From: Phytophthora colocasiae
Taxonomy: Eukaryota > Oomycota > Peronosporomycetes > Peronosporales > Peronosporaceae
Direction: 5' to 3'
NCBI GenBank assembly: GCA_018806915.1
Contig: JAGKQI010000089.1
Location: forward strand, 124,001 to 188,000
DNA: 64,000 nucleotides
The number at the start of each line of letters is the position of its first letter. Position 1 is the first letter of the stretch. Both the position numbers and the translations under genes were made by a program. A model generated the notes under the pieces. The model made no database searches and had not been told where the DNA came from. It was given only the letters and a program-made list of their open reading frames with translations. Positions 31,301 through 40,299 of the stretch are shown here, in pieces.

Positions 31301-32780
31301 TGAGGAGTGCTGGGACCACTTCGTCGGCGAGGTCTTTGTAGAAATCGTTATTTAACCCGTCTGGGCCAGCTGCTTTGTGCCGTTGAAGGGATGATATAGC
31401 GGTCATGAGTTCGTATTCCTCGATTGGTCTCATGAGCTCTTTGTTTTCCTCCGGGTGCACTTTCCGGTAGGTTGGCACTGTTGCGAAGTTGTCGATTGCT
31501 TGTTGTAGCGCAGCCTGGTCTGGAATCTGGCCGTGTTTGCCTCCAAACAGTTTGGACCAGACTTTTGCAAATTTTTCGGCCGTCTTCATCGGAGGTGGAA
31601 ATTGCATTCCCTCTGGTGCGTCAATCTTGGTAACGTGTTGATCACGCTCCCAAATGGCTGTTCGCTTAAATCTCCATCGCATTTGTTCAGGTGAGTCCTC
31701 TAAATTTTGTCCCAAGCGTAGCAGGTTCAGTTCTCGAATTTCTTCTACATTGGCTTCGATGAAGTGCGTTCTGTGTCGCAACCTCGCTCTCGCACGATGC
31801 CTAATTCTTCTGATTGCTGCCTTTTTTCGCCGTTTGATCCGTTTTCCTACTTTGGTTAAGGCCGTTCTCCAACATGTTAAATTGTCGTCCCAATTGCCCG
31901 GTTTATCTTGCGAGGTTTGATCCGCGAGTGCCTGCTGAATTTCCGATTTTGTCGCTGCTGTGGCTGGCTGTCGTGGGATTGGATATAGCACCTTACGAGC
32001 TTTGAGCGGGACATGCTTCGTGCTTATGCTTTTGAGGTGGAGTTGAACTTCTTGGTGGTCGGACTTGAGTCCTGGTAAGCACACCTTCAACCATTGAACT
32101 TCGCCTCCGATACTTGCCGAGACGTAGTAGCGATCTATCCTGCTTGCGACTTCCCCTTTCCAATAAGTGTAATGGTCAATTTCATCCAGATGTAGTTCTT
32201 CATCCGCTGTACCTATCAATTCCCTGGCATCCGACAACTTACTCGTGTGCATGAGCGTGGTCAGCGCCTGACTTTCAGTTTTTCTACTTCGCTTGCCTCC
32301 TCGTCGATCCAGTGTAGGTGTTTCGACACAATTAAAATCACCTCCGACGATGACCTTCCCGTGCTGTCCTAGCTTCCACTGCTGCATCTTTTTGAAAAAC
32401 TTTTCTCTGGCTGCTGGTGGGTCGACGGGTGCGTAGATATTTAGTATCGCATGGCCGCCTACTAGAATACCTAATTGCCTGTTTGTCCAAAGATGCTGAT
32501 TCCATGGTTGCACTGTTGGTGCCACCTCCGGTGCCACCAAGACTGCTACCCCTCCAGATTTACCGGAGCCAATGCTCCAATATGTGAGGCGTTGATCATG
32601 CTTTTGTCCCCATAGCCGTTGCCATTCCCGTTCTAGTTCCTCCACTTCTGTTGCCGATATGATATGTGTTTCTTGAATCATAATAACCTGTGGTCTTTCA
32701 TTGACCGGTTTGCTTCTCCAGTATTTCAGCCAGTCGCCCCTGGTCTTGCGTTTGAATCCCATGACATTTTGGCTGATCAC
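28341..32780 (-). CDS. LINE ORF2: endonuclease plus reverse transcriptase
   Basis: 1,479 residues. Residues 1-240 form an APE-like endonuclease: SQNVMGFKRKTRG, VIMIQETH, GGDFNCVE, and SRIDRYYVS with the late SDHQEV. The RT follows at about 480-760: AAGPDGLNNDFYKDL, VVPLRKNGDSTDAMDYRPI, GILLLDFRKAYDTMDRAYI, GIRQGCPMAPLLF, and the catalytic SAFVDDSTVYLED. The C-terminal region includes a zinc-binding-like segment (CVVDVKCENTPETIKHIVWD then C), common after LINE RTs. I see no separate RNase H. It copies its own RNA at a nicked target. It is the longest intact ORF in the window and shows no stops, which suggests recent selection or recent arrival. Confidence 0.92.
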   Translation of the reverse strand: MISQNVMGFKRKTRGDWLKYWRSKPVNERPQVIMIQETHIISATEVEELEREWQRLWGQKHDQRLTYWSIGSGKSGGVAVLVAPEVAPTVQPWNQHLWTNRQLGILVGGHAILNIYAPVDPPAAREKFFKKMQQWKLGQHGKVIVGGDFNCVETPTLDRRGGKRSRKTESQALTTLMHTSKLSDARELIGTADEELHLDEIDHYTYWKGEVASRIDRYYVSASIGGEVQWLKVCLPGLKSDHQEVQLHLKSISTKHVPLKARKVLYPIPRQPATAATKSEIQQALADQTSQDKPGNWDDNLTCWRTALTKVGKRIKRRKKAAIRRIRHRARARLRHRTHFIEANVEEIRELNLLRLGQNLEDSPEQMRWRFKRTAIWERDQHVTKIDAPEGMQFPPPMKTAEKFAKVWSKLFGGKHGQIPDQAALQQAIDNFATVPTYRKVHPEENKELMRPIEEYELMTAISSLQRHKAAGPDGLNNDFYKDLADEVVPALLTACNNLLKGQPPPPSFLKGTVVPLRKNGDSTDAMDYRPIMLLQTSYKIFMKVMATRLQKFLGRLIGDTQQGFVRGRQMQRSVQMMLSMLQRAEELADTDPNTVAGILLLDFRKAYDTMDRAYILEVLRKFGFSSEFVHLIAQLHDNTTVQFEVNGELSDPIQVVSGIRQGCPMAPLLFILGAELLGLAFSQDAELKGIQVSDQPEERRHIFSAFVDDSTVYLEDSNQLPRAMELVREFGRLSGLQVQPAKSKFIFLEKNEREATFHGIPVLPVGETTRYLGHQVGIADLLEVNWADRKRKLKRRMATAERVATSVPDRVELLNVVFLPSLLFTASAFQPSPEIVKELVKMQKAFLWKGLVATDSTKHKVTPSLVHLPRQAGGMGLASIPVALKSQRVKHTMLWILSADDIYRTAWLAWLGVAQTREHWQEPWITPSPERRKAFPKRWTSQRIQMLRDVGELLAPPDSNKRKRRSRMALEWTHMKPDVVLWTDSESEWSSQLFLLLPQELMTPPDTVPPHIARSWTQMSWSDNPWIPDQNAPTLNRKTYQDIAPVAVAELRLKRHTKLLYSMRIPHRKKWSLSHRTSTLARWAIAILVSSPEIPVGQEIPTEQKVTLRHDRGLNDEFNWEVHDRGRIKATVRERLPDGPHELLLQVRSNGLEWDIETKHQNSSAERKLMQLYHTEGIVFGYSPLLHQLPWEVSDRVKNKVVLANLKKQPFQRARSHLAPDLTAIINKVETAAKQSPWEKGLLKQSPTDLWDRKHSLTNFQIWTAYRLALGQLNLYYEGRQHQGTCVVDVKCENTPETIKHIVWDCIRAKDIWISFISHWLGHQLLSGQVELFQEAVAARQAPAITPSAKQKLKTLFGRWTGEVEDHYKQVWRVATTIIPAHLWMARNDVVFRQARLSRHEQLAKIWTSVLRQLRAISKRDKRRDSTRARGIYLHICIDNLEERPESKTLTISGPDQIKQRARLQLISRLRAYQQSIL

Positions 32781-32929
32781 TGTGAATGTTAGTTCTTCTC
32801 GTTTTCTTTACTTACCTTTTTTTGTTGTTTTGTTTTCTCGTTCCGATACACGTAAGTTGTACAGTCGCCCAAATGCATCCTCCTCGTTGGGCTTCGTTCC
32901 TCCTCCTTTACCGTTATGGAATGACAGAG

Positions 32930-35900
32930 TTACAGGTCCTTGGTTGCCGCTTCCGCTGCCGAGATGAGCTTTACCAGGAATATTGTTAAGCGCCCCCAAT
33001 CTTCTGTAAGTAGCGCTTCCTCAAAGTGGTTTCTGTAACCTGGGTGAGTTTGAAGTGCTGCTAGATGCTTGTGCACACAAGTTGCCGTCTCCGAGGTCCT
33101 GATCTGGATCCTGGAGTCGATTAGCGTTGCGATCTCCTCTTCAAACACTTTTGCTACCAGAATGTGCCGGCTTCCTTCAAGGCGTGTGGCTGGGTCACAA
33201 ATGTTTAGCTCGTTCGTCGTCGCTAGCCCTTGCCGTCCCACCCATTTCCAGTCCTCATGGTTTTCGAGTACTACTGCTTTCCCTCGTCTCCCGGGCTGTA
33301 CGTCATACCTTCGTCCCCAGGCTTGGAGGTACTCTTTGTCAGCCGGGTTTTTGGCCCCTCTAGTAAGGCTTCTGAGCATGTCCAGCTGGACTTCGACTCT
33401 CCACGCGGCCGTTAGCGCTTGTATCGTGGCATCACTGAGGTGGTCCATTATCAGATCTGGATGCTCAAAAGATTTTATGTTTTCCAGCAATAGTTGAGGT
33501 TCTCTTCTCGCCGCTTCGACCCAGATGTCCTCTGGAGATCCAATGTCCGGGAATTGCACTGTGACTGCCGTTCCCCAGATATCTACCAATGCGTTCCACT
33601 TCACGTGCCAGCTGGGCGCTTGCCATCTCGAGGATGTACGTGGAGCTCTTTCGGCGACTTCCTCAAACTGAGTTGCTAGCGCTCTCGATATCGGAAGCCC
33701 TTGCTGCTTTTTGAGAGGTACCGCTTTGTTGTGAGCGTTCACCACGTTGCTGTTCACACGGATCCGGACATCAGGCGTGGTTTGATGTGCACGTTTCCCT
33801 TTGTTTGGAGCCTTAGGCGGAGTTTCTACTGAGCTAATATCTTCTGTGTCGGACTTGTCTTCGTCTGGGTCGTATAATGATCCTGATGATGCCAGCTCTG
33901 CCATTTCCGGTTCTGCAGATGCATAGGTAGTCCCGTTGCTAGAAGTATGTAAATCGTTCACCTCTCGCTGATTATACTCTTCCGCCGGAAGTCCGGTTGG
34001 ATCCTGTGGTCCGTCAGTTGACTTCATCTGTTCATCTGTATCCGGCTCGAATACTTCGTGGATATACGCGGAGTAGTGGTTTCCCTTGAACCTGAGCACT
34101 AGTGGCGCCGTTTTGGCTTGCTGGCCATGCTTTGCTTTGGCTTTTGAGATTTCCTTCACGCATTCCAGCAACGGTAATGGGTTTTCTTTGTTTCCTTCGT
34201 AGACGATACCCTTCCGCTTGCAATATGCCGGTGAATAATGCAGGCAGGACCAAGCTTCATTGTTGTCCGGGGCTCCGAGTACGTAGATATCCTTTTGCAG
34301 AAATGCACTTGCAGCGCCTAGTGTATCATTACTGCCCCATTGTTCCGGGGGTACCACTGATTCTGCATCGCTGTTGCTGGCTGCGTAATCCTCCAGGTAT
34401 CGTTTGAATTCTGCCGCAGATTTCGGTCTCGACATTCCTGTGTATCCCCTGTTGAGCGCCAACAGCGTGGCTTTTCTATCTTCATGAGTGTATTTCGCCT
34501 CGAAGTCTGTTAGGGCCACTGCTCTGATGCCTTTCTTGAGGGCAGCCGTCGTATCTGCCGCTGTACTTCCTCGGATCCTTGTTGGTGCCGCGACATATGC
34601 TTGGAGTACGGCGTAAGCTTGGCAGTTTCCGGTAGCCGGTGTATTTAGGCGATGAAGCCGTAGCCTAGTTTCTATCTCCTGCTCGGTCAGCTGGCTGACA
34701 TTCTCCTCCTCCCGTACGGGTGCGGTTGGGATAATGAATAGGTCGCGATCCGGATGGCGGTATTCGAACGTTTCTAGCTGCGTTTGGGCTTCTTGCTTTA
34801 TCAGCAGCAATTCTGACTGCGTTGGTTCAGTCGAGTCTTTCTGCGATGGGGCTTCGTCCCCCGTTGAGCCCCTCGTATTTGAATCAGCTGAGCTTCGCAG
34901 GTCTATGACGTAACCCGCTACGTCGTTGGCCTCATTTGTCTCCCGCGCTTGTTGGTTGGACTCCGTTTCTTCATCCTCTTGGAGGTGGCTGTATCGATTG
35001 CTACTTACCGAAAAACCTTGGAACTGTGTCTGTGGTTCATCAGTTTCCGTTTTGGCCTCTTCCGTCTGCTTGAATGCCGTTTTCCTACTTACTTTTGTTC
35101 TCCATTGCTGATCCTCAGGTTTGCTGTGGTTCTTGTGGGCGGTGCGAGCTTTTGCGTTGTCCTCGGGCTGATGCATAGCTGCCGCTAGCTTAGCCATTAC
35201 TGTCGCTTTGAGCTCCTCCATACTGGTGAACGTGGCAGGTTCCATGTCTTGTTCTGTTACCAGTAGACACCCTCGTCCGTTTAACTCTCTGTGCGTTTTG
35301 CGACATTGACGCACAAAGTGACCCACATCTCCACATGCTAGACACTGTTTCCTGCCCGCTAGGTTTGGATGCTGAACGATGATCCACGCTCCAAACCAGT
35401 TAATCCTTCGTATGCCCTTTAGCTTATCGGGGCATCCATCGAGTTGAAACTGCACAGCCCACTCAGTCGACGAACGTGATTTCGGTCCGCATAGGTCTAG
35501 TTCTTCCATCTCGAACGGGATGGTGACTATCGCTTTCAGGTAGGCATGGAGCCGACTGATGTCTAAGAATCGGGACACGTTTATCAACTTAATCGTGTAC
35601 GTTCTCGCAGCTGCACTTGCTCCAATTAATGGTTCGGCTTGGCGGATCCATACATTTCCCGCTCCCCTCGGGGCCACATGCGTGTTGTGCAGCACATGAA
35701 TATCTTTTCGAAAAGGCACTTTCCATCCTGCGTATTTTGCGGCTGATCCTCGCGTAAAAAAATACAAGTGTACTGAGTTGGTCACAGCATCGTAGCTTGC
35801 TGTCTTCACTACTCGTAGCATTTCGCTGAGTGCTGCGGCTATTTGCCTCGCTTCTGCAGCTGTCGCGATGGTTTCCAAGAGACCATTGGTGGTTCTCATC

Positions 35901-36574
35901 GCTAGTGGGACCGGGGCTTCATTTTTGAGAGAAAACCATAGGTGTCCCTCCACTTGGGCTTGAATTGTACCCAGGATTTTTAGTCGCTCTTCTGTGCGCA
36001 TCAGCTGCGCCATAAATGCGGGAAATTTACGGCACGTGATCGTGCCTTCAACGAGTCCTGTGACGATCAGCCATTCGTCCTCCGTTCCTTTTCGTAATTG
36101 GGTTCCCCGTATGTCCTGGTCGCATACATTCTTCAATCGCTCGATTGTTTCCTCATCATATAGTCCTGGGTGGAACATGTAACGGTCGAATGATTGATAC
36201 TCTTGCTCTCTGGGTTTGTTACCCGCGAGCAGTGCCGCCCAGCTTGCTTTCGTTGGGGCGTTCTTCAGGCGTAAGTTCCCCAAGAGCCGATTGATGGCAG
36301 TACACACAGTTTCCTTCGTCGTGTAGACTCTCTTGCAGATAGAAATTACGTGTGCTTCCCACACCTCGAACGGTAGATCCCGTTGGACAAGGTCATACTC
36401 GAAGAGATCAAGCAATTTAAGCTGTTCTGCCCTTGAAAGTTGGGGCAGTCGCTGAGCCGCTGGTGGCAGCGTTCTCGCTTTGATTTCCAGACTCTCATGA
36501 ATTCCAGTGAATGCGTCTTGGATCACCTGTTTCCACAAATCCCGTCGTGGAGTTCGCTGGGAGGCTCGTTGCAT
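32930..36574 (-). CDS. LINE ORF1: nucleic-acid-binding protein with OTU-like protease region
   Basis: 1,214 residues. The central CCHC knuckle is CLACGDVGHFVRQC, preceded by a region resembling a nucleic-acid-binding fold (VSRFLDISRLHAYLKAIV). A Ser/Glu/Gln-rich linker follows. At about residues 640-850 lies an OTU-type cysteine-protease-like segment with a candidate nucleophile motif TGNCQAYAVLQAY, a middle AVALTDFEAKYT region, and a late histidine motif GNHYSAYIHEV. OTU domains use Cys and His in these contexts to cleave ubiquitin or polyprotein links, and they are known in some non-LTR elements. Upstream, the same frame is open without an ATG, so initiation is uncertain and may depend on the ORF at 36601-37080. 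It overlaps no host gene. Confidence 0.85.
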   Translation of the reverse strand: MQRASQRTPRRDLWKQVIQDAFTGIHESLEIKARTLPPAAQRLPQLSRAEQLKLLDLFEYDLVQRDLPFEVWEAHVISICKRVYTTKETVCTAINRLLGNLRLKNAPTKASWAALLAGNKPREQEYQSFDRYMFHPGLYDEETIERLKNVCDQDIRGTQLRKGTEDEWLIVTGLVEGTITCRKFPAFMAQLMRTEERLKILGTIQAQVEGHLWFSLKNEAPVPLAMRTTNGLLETIATAAEARQIAAALSEMLRVVKTASYDAVTNSVHLYFFTRGSAAKYAGWKVPFRKDIHVLHNTHVAPRGAGNVWIRQAEPLIGASAAARTYTIKLINVSRFLDISRLHAYLKAIVTIPFEMEELDLCGPKSRSSTEWAVQFQLDGCPDKLKGIRRINWFGAWIIVQHPNLAGRKQCLACGDVGHFVRQCRKTHRELNGRGCLLVTEQDMEPATFTSMEELKATVMAKLAAAMHQPEDNAKARTAHKNHSKPEDQQWRTKVSRKTAFKQTEEAKTETDEPQTQFQGFSVSSNRYSHLQEDEETESNQQARETNEANDVAGYVIDLRSSADSNTRGSTGDEAPSQKDSTEPTQSELLLIKQEAQTQLETFEYRHPDRDLFIIPTAPVREEENVSQLTEQEIETRLRLHRLNTPATGNCQAYAVLQAYVAAPTRIRGSTAADTTAALKKGIRAVALTDFEAKYTHEDRKATLLALNRGYTGMSRPKSAAEFKRYLEDYAASNSDAESVVPPEQWGSNDTLGAASAFLQKDIYVLGAPDNNEAWSCLHYSPAYCKRKGIVYEGNKENPLPLLECVKEISKAKAKHGQQAKTAPLVLRFKGNHYSAYIHEVFEPDTDEQMKSTDGPQDPTGLPAEEYNQREVNDLHTSSNGTTYASAEPEMAELASSGSLYDPDEDKSDTEDISSVETPPKAPNKGKRAHQTTPDVRIRVNSNVVNAHNKAVPLKKQQGLPISRALATQFEEVAERAPRTSSRWQAPSWHVKWNALVDIWGTAVTVQFPDIGSPEDIWVEAARREPQLLLENIKSFEHPDLIMDHLSDATIQALTAAWRVEVQLDMLRSLTRGAKNPADKEYLQAWGRRYDVQPGRRGKAVVLENHEDWKWVGRQGLATTNELNICDPATRLEGSRHILVAKVFEEEIATLIDSRIQIRTSETATCVHKHLAALQTHPGYRNHFEEALLTEDWGRLTIFLVKLISAAEAATKDL

Positions 36575-36600
36575 CTCTTTTTGTAAAGCTTGAACCAGTT

Positions 36601-37080
36601 CTAGCGGCGAGGCTCCACTTGGTGGTTCAGCTGGCGTTGGTTCTGGTTCCTTGTCCTCATCCTCGGTTGGTTCATCTTCTTCCCCTTTTCTTGTGGGGTT
36701 TGCTCCTCGTCGTCGTTCTCGTTGTTCTCGGCATGGCCTGTAGTCCCGACCTCTTTGCCTTCGTCCTCGCTCGCCTCTCTCTTTCCCGTGCCTTTACACG
36801 GATCGTTGGCATCTGCATTCTCGGCACTTGGGGACTTGTCTCCCTTGGCTGTCGCTTCTGGTATGGTTGGCTTGCTTTCTGTCTCCTGCTCGGCTGCTTT
36901 GCGTCGCCCGGGGTGCGGTGGAGGCCAACCTCCTAGCTCCGGTGGGGGGGATGTCATTTTCCCCTCCCCCATTGCCAATACAAATCGCAGTTGTTTAAGC
37001 TTTCGCCTCTTCCTTGCGCTTCTTGTCCTCTCGATCCCTCTAGCCAGTGCGCTGCGGGCTAGTGGGGGTCTTGACGCCAA
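36601..37080 (-). CDS. LINE 5' leader ORF, basic and acidic low complexity
   Basis: A 159-residue ORF that begins 7 bases inside the 5' end of the LINE. It starts with a basic stretch (ARGIERTRSARKRRKLKQLR), then a Pro/Gly segment, then a Glu/Asp/Asn/Lys-rich tail. ORF1 starts 27 bases after its stop in another frame, and both frames are open over the overlap. It may be the true start of ORF1 with a frameshift, a leader ORF, or chance. I see no domain. Confidence 0.4.
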   Translation of the reverse strand: MASRPPLARSALARGIERTRSARKRRKLKQLRFVLAMGEGKMTSPPPELGGWPPPHPGRRKAAEQETESKPTIPEATAKGDKSPSAENADANDPCKGTGKREASEDEGKEVGTTGHAENNENDDEEQTPQEKGKKMNQPRMRTRNQNQRQLNHQVEPRR

Positions 37081-37104
37081 ATCGAAAGTTCTCTATCAGA
37101 TGGA

Positions 37105-37699
37105 CAAGACGAACATTTCAACCTTTTGCTACAATCTCTGGCGTTGTGCTTTATTGCTGTTCGTTTGCTTTTGCTGCAATTCACAAGGCTAACTACATGT
37201 AAGTGATCCCTTGCAGCTCCAGTTTGATCAAAATGCTGTGACGAAAACGCAAAGATCTATCGTAAGAAACCGAGAGCAAAAGAATTCCTCTACGAATGAC
37301 AAGGTGCACCATTATCCGCGAGTCACTCACCCGAGCGCGACTACCGTCGAGCAAATCATGTGCTTTTCGTGCCACGCCCCGCATGCGGCTGTGCACCTGT
37401 TCAAGCTTGGCTGTCAAAGATGTGAGTCGGCCCGTGGGCAGACAACAGCTGGAGTCGCGTAGCGGAGGCAAAATATCAAAACACAACACAATCCCTGATA
37501 AACACCATAAACTCTAGCAGAGCACCATGACAAAGACGACACATTCTGTCGCTGGTACGAGAACAGAGGGTAGGTTTAAATGTCTCAAATACTGCGAGTA
37601 GTTTATAGCCCTCCATTCTAGAACGCGAGGAGGTTCGGCCAGCGGCAGCAACCAGAGTACAGATATGAAGCATGTTGGCGCTGGACCTGGCCGTGGAGT
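37105..37699. other. host DNA between LINE and aminotransferase fragment
   Basis: On the minus strand near 37340-37450 an open stretch with helical character (LTSLTAKLEQVHSRMRGVAR) ends at a GTGAGT donor-like site, so it may be an exon of a small gene whose downstream exon was displaced by the LINE to 28.1-28.3 kb. The evidence is thin and I do not name a gene. Confidence 0.3.
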
Positions 37700-37905
37700 T
37701 TAAAAGAAGAGGTGATAGTGGCAAGCCTGCACATGCTGCTGATGCTCACGATCAAGCCTGGCCAGCACGAATCTACGTACGGTGGAAACCCACTTGGTTG
37801 CAAGGTCGCTACGGCGGCTATGGAAGTTATCAAGGAGGAGAAGCTAGCCGAGAACGCCTTCAAGCTTGGCAACAAGTTCCGCAGCGAGATGAGAGAGTAC
37901 GTGGT
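37700..37905 (+). pseudogene. ornithine aminotransferase fragment
   Basis: About 60 codons match the PLP-enzyme segment of ornithine aminotransferase: [28 protein letters not shown], then [20 protein letters not shown]. That region lies after the PLP lysine and carries the STYGGNPLG substrate loop. Upstream and downstream parts of the enzyme are absent, and the sequence before it is degenerate. A GTACGT donor-like site follows. It is a stray exon-sized fragment beside a MULE transposase, either a dead remnant or a captured piece. It cannot encode an active enzyme, which needs about 400 residues. Confidence 0.7.
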
Positions 37906-38173
37906 ATCCTTTACCTGCTTGATATTGTGATCCTGATGACTCACACTGTTATCTATTGGTTTGTCTAAGCAACAAGAAGATCTATCAACGGCTACAGCAC
38001 AATTGAGTAAGTTATGCCGAGCTAGTGTTGATTTAGACTGTTGGTTTTGACATGGTGTGTGCTGTTGAGTGCTGGAAGTGTATGTATATGTAGAAACAAT
38101 GAAAGGATTCAATGAGGAAGAGTGAAAATGACAACGGAATTTAGCACTTCGATCAAAATGGCATGTTACTGTT

Positions 38174-40006
38174 TTAAAGTCGTTCAAGGGCGTGTCCAAT
38201 GCTACGCGGGCGCCCTGCGTTCCGAATGCGCTTCCTGTTTACCAGTATCTCCTCACCGGATTCGTCTACGAAGCTGCGAGATTGCTGGGCGTATAACAAG
38301 TGGCAGCAGTACCCCATTTTGAAATGATACTTGCACGGGCAGTATGCGGTACCAAGATCGACGGGCCAGCCAGTGCGCGGCTGTCCTTCTACCTCCATTC
38401 GCGCGTAGTGAATACCAAACTGAGCGGATATCGCGATATCTTCTCTAACGCGGTTAAGCGCAGGAACAAACGTCCGCATTGGAGGCATCGCGCGCACGTG
38501 GACGAGCGCCGGATCAGCATCACCAAGGATGAAGTCAATGCTGGATTGGGTGATGGGGTTCTCTTTAAGGAGACCGCGCTGACGAAGACCTCGTGTACGC
38601 GTTTGAAGTGTCACTGGGCAGGTTGGAAAGAGCGAGAAGGGAGGCAGAGCCATCGAGCGGTGGCCACAACACGCAAGCAGCTGTGCGAGAAGCATTCCAA
38701 TCTTTAGCTGACGGTGGTGCGTGTAGTCACGCTTCAACGCCCGGTTAAACTGCTCAACCGGGTTGTTGGTTGTAGCGAACCCAGGCGGCGTGTGGAAAGC
38801 CTGCCAGTTCGCGAAGTTGCCAAGAAGCCATTGTGTCTTCACGTACGTCGCAAAGGCGCTTAGATCGGGATGCTCTGCCCACTGATTCAGCATATCTTCC
38901 TTCTTCACAGCATACTCCTCGCCACTACCAGCAAAATGCAGGTCATAGATTCCGCTGAATACCAATTGAGAAAGAACTGAGCTCATCGCGCGTGTTTTTT
39001 CACGTAGCTTTGCAACTACATGATAAAAGCACATTAGAGACACGAAGTTGCAGTCTGCAAATACACTTTGAAACGCCTTGAGTTGTGCCTTGTCCGCGTC
39101 ACCTAGGATATACTTGACTTGCATTTCTGACCCATTAACTCTCGCGTACATGCGACGCAATGCAACAAGCGCTGTTGCAAAATGCGCTTCTTGCAGCTGC
39201 GACGTAATAAACAGCGAGACCAAGTGAAATGTCCGCGAAGCGTCCGTGATACCGCACACAAGTACCGGGTAGCCAACACTGTTCAGCTTGAACGTCGCGT
39301 CGAGATGTAGCACGAAGGTACCCGGATCGCGTGCAGAATTTTGCAGTAAGGCTTTAGTGGTCATGCCGACCAAAAACGGCTTGGCGTCAGAGCCGTTTCC
39401 TACCGCGGGAATACCAGACGGGTCATAATCATTAGTGAACGTGAAGGCATCGTGGTCGCCTTCGCGTCCACTAAATGCTGCAGCTCGAACTGCATCCACG
39501 ATTGACTTGTGTTTGTCGTTGCCACCCAGGCGCGTTCGGCGGAAGTGATGCACAATGTTTTGCACTGTGCGTAGGCTAGGGAGTGCAGCAGGTTGGAGGT
39601 CAAATTTCCGCCCAAGTGCATGGAGAATACGTAGTGGCATTAGATTTTCACGGGCGAGTTCCGTGATGAAGTTGCGCTGGCGTGGCGTGATGCCAGCTTT
39701 TCGTGGAGCTCTCGCGCGAGAGTGGTGGCTTCCCAGCTCATACACGTCGACGCTGTCGATCTCCTGGCAGACTAGAACCTTCAGCCGCCAAGCACAGGGA
39801 TCATAGGGGACAGCGTCCGTGCAGTGCTTGCAAGCACAGCGGAGTAGCTTGTAGCGCATTGAATGCGGAGAGCTAGTGCTGCAAGCAGTGCAAGGCATTA
39901 GCTGGCTCTTGACGGTCTTCCAAGTCTTCATTCCTTGGAGCAGGAGAGCAACATCTTCCGTGGACGTGCCACTGCAGAGGAGAGTCCATGCGTGAGGTCG
40001 GGGCAT
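38174..40006 (-). CDS. Mutator-like (MULE) transposase with SWIM zinc finger
   Basis: 610 residues without a break. The N-terminal part has a Cys/His cluster like FAR1/WRKY-GCM-type DNA-binding regions (RCACKHC, then VYELGSHHS). Next comes a DDE core: FVLHLDATFKLN with the first Asp, YILGDADKAQLKAF with the second, the CFYHVVAKLREK spacer helix, and NNPVEQFNRALKRD carrying the expected Glu. The SWIM finger CPCKYHFKMGYCCHLL is near the end. The ATG at 40006 lies inside the 9-bp duplication made by the element at 40011, so its own upstream DNA now lies beyond 50870. The ends of this MULE itself were not found. It is a transposase family common in oomycete genomes. Confidence 0.85.
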   Translation of the reverse strand: MPRPHAWTLLCSGTSTEDVALLLQGMKTWKTVKSQLMPCTACSTSSPHSMRYKLLRCACKHCTDAVPYDPCAWRLKVLVCQEIDSVDVYELGSHHSRARAPRKAGITPRQRNFITELARENLMPLRILHALGRKFDLQPAALPSLRTVQNIVHHFRRTRLGGNDKHKSIVDAVRAAAFSGREGDHDAFTFTNDYDPSGIPAVGNGSDAKPFLVGMTTKALLQNSARDPGTFVLHLDATFKLNSVGYPVLVCGITDASRTFHLVSLFITSQLQEAHFATALVALRRMYARVNGSEMQVKYILGDADKAQLKAFQSVFADCNFVSLMCFYHVVAKLREKTRAMSSVLSQLVFSGIYDLHFAGSGEEYAVKKEDMLNQWAEHPDLSAFATYVKTQWLLGNFANWQAFHTPPGFATTNNPVEQFNRALKRDYTHHRQLKIGMLLAQLLACCGHRSMALPPFSLFPTCPVTLQTRTRGLRQRGLLKENPITQSSIDFILGDADPALVHVRAMPPMRTFVPALNRVREDIAISAQFGIHYARMEVEGQPRTGWPVDLGTAYCPCKYHFKMGYCCHLLYAQQSRSFVDESGEEILVNRKRIRNAGRPRSIGHALERL

Positions 40007-40010
40007 CGTG

Positions 40011-40162
40011 GGGAAAATCTATGGAGCTCGAGGTTACGGAGCTCGAGCTACCAATAAATCGTATGTGTCGACCAAAAAAAAAATAGTCAACACAAAATTT
40101 TATTTTATCGCAAAATGAATTAACTCCGACAGTAATTGTCAAAGAGTTAATTGGATATTTAA
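40011..40162 (+). repeat. left terminal inverted repeat, about 152 bp
   Basis: Outer end GGGAAAATCTATGG. It contains the tandem near-palindromes GAGCTCGAGGTTACGGAGCT, then an A-rich run, and ends GTTAATTGGATATTTAA. It is matched by the reverse complement at 50712-50861. Confidence 0.88.
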
Positions 40163-40299
40163 TTTGGCGACCAGAGGAAGCTTATCCGTCAATGTTGTGC
40201 TACTTTTCAATATTCGGTTATGAAACCCACGTGGCCTGTAAAACTAGTCGCGAAACCTACATTTGCCTTTGCTCTTTTTAAGTTCATTCATTCTTTGAT

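Larger units (their letters stand above)
28308..37087 (-). mobile_element. full-length LINE-type non-LTR retrotransposon
   Basis: An 8,780-bp element on the minus strand, flanked by a 17-bp direct repeat GTTCTCTATCAGATGGA at 28291-28307 and 37088-37104. Variable-length, longish target duplications are typical of target-primed reverse transcription. It carries ORF1 (36574-32930) with a CCHC knuckle and an OTU-like region, and ORF2 (32780-28341) with an endonuclease/exonuclease/phosphatase-type nuclease and RT. Both ORFs are uninterrupted over 1,214 and 1,479 codons, so the copy looks young and possibly competent. No long poly(A) tail is seen at the 3' end (28308); the end is GA-rich on the plus strand. 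Confidence 0.9.

Noticed and set aside
37618..38199. 193-codon ORF on the minus strand
   Set aside because: Opposite the aminotransferase fragment and AT-rich spacer; Ser/Thr-rich with no recognisable feature.
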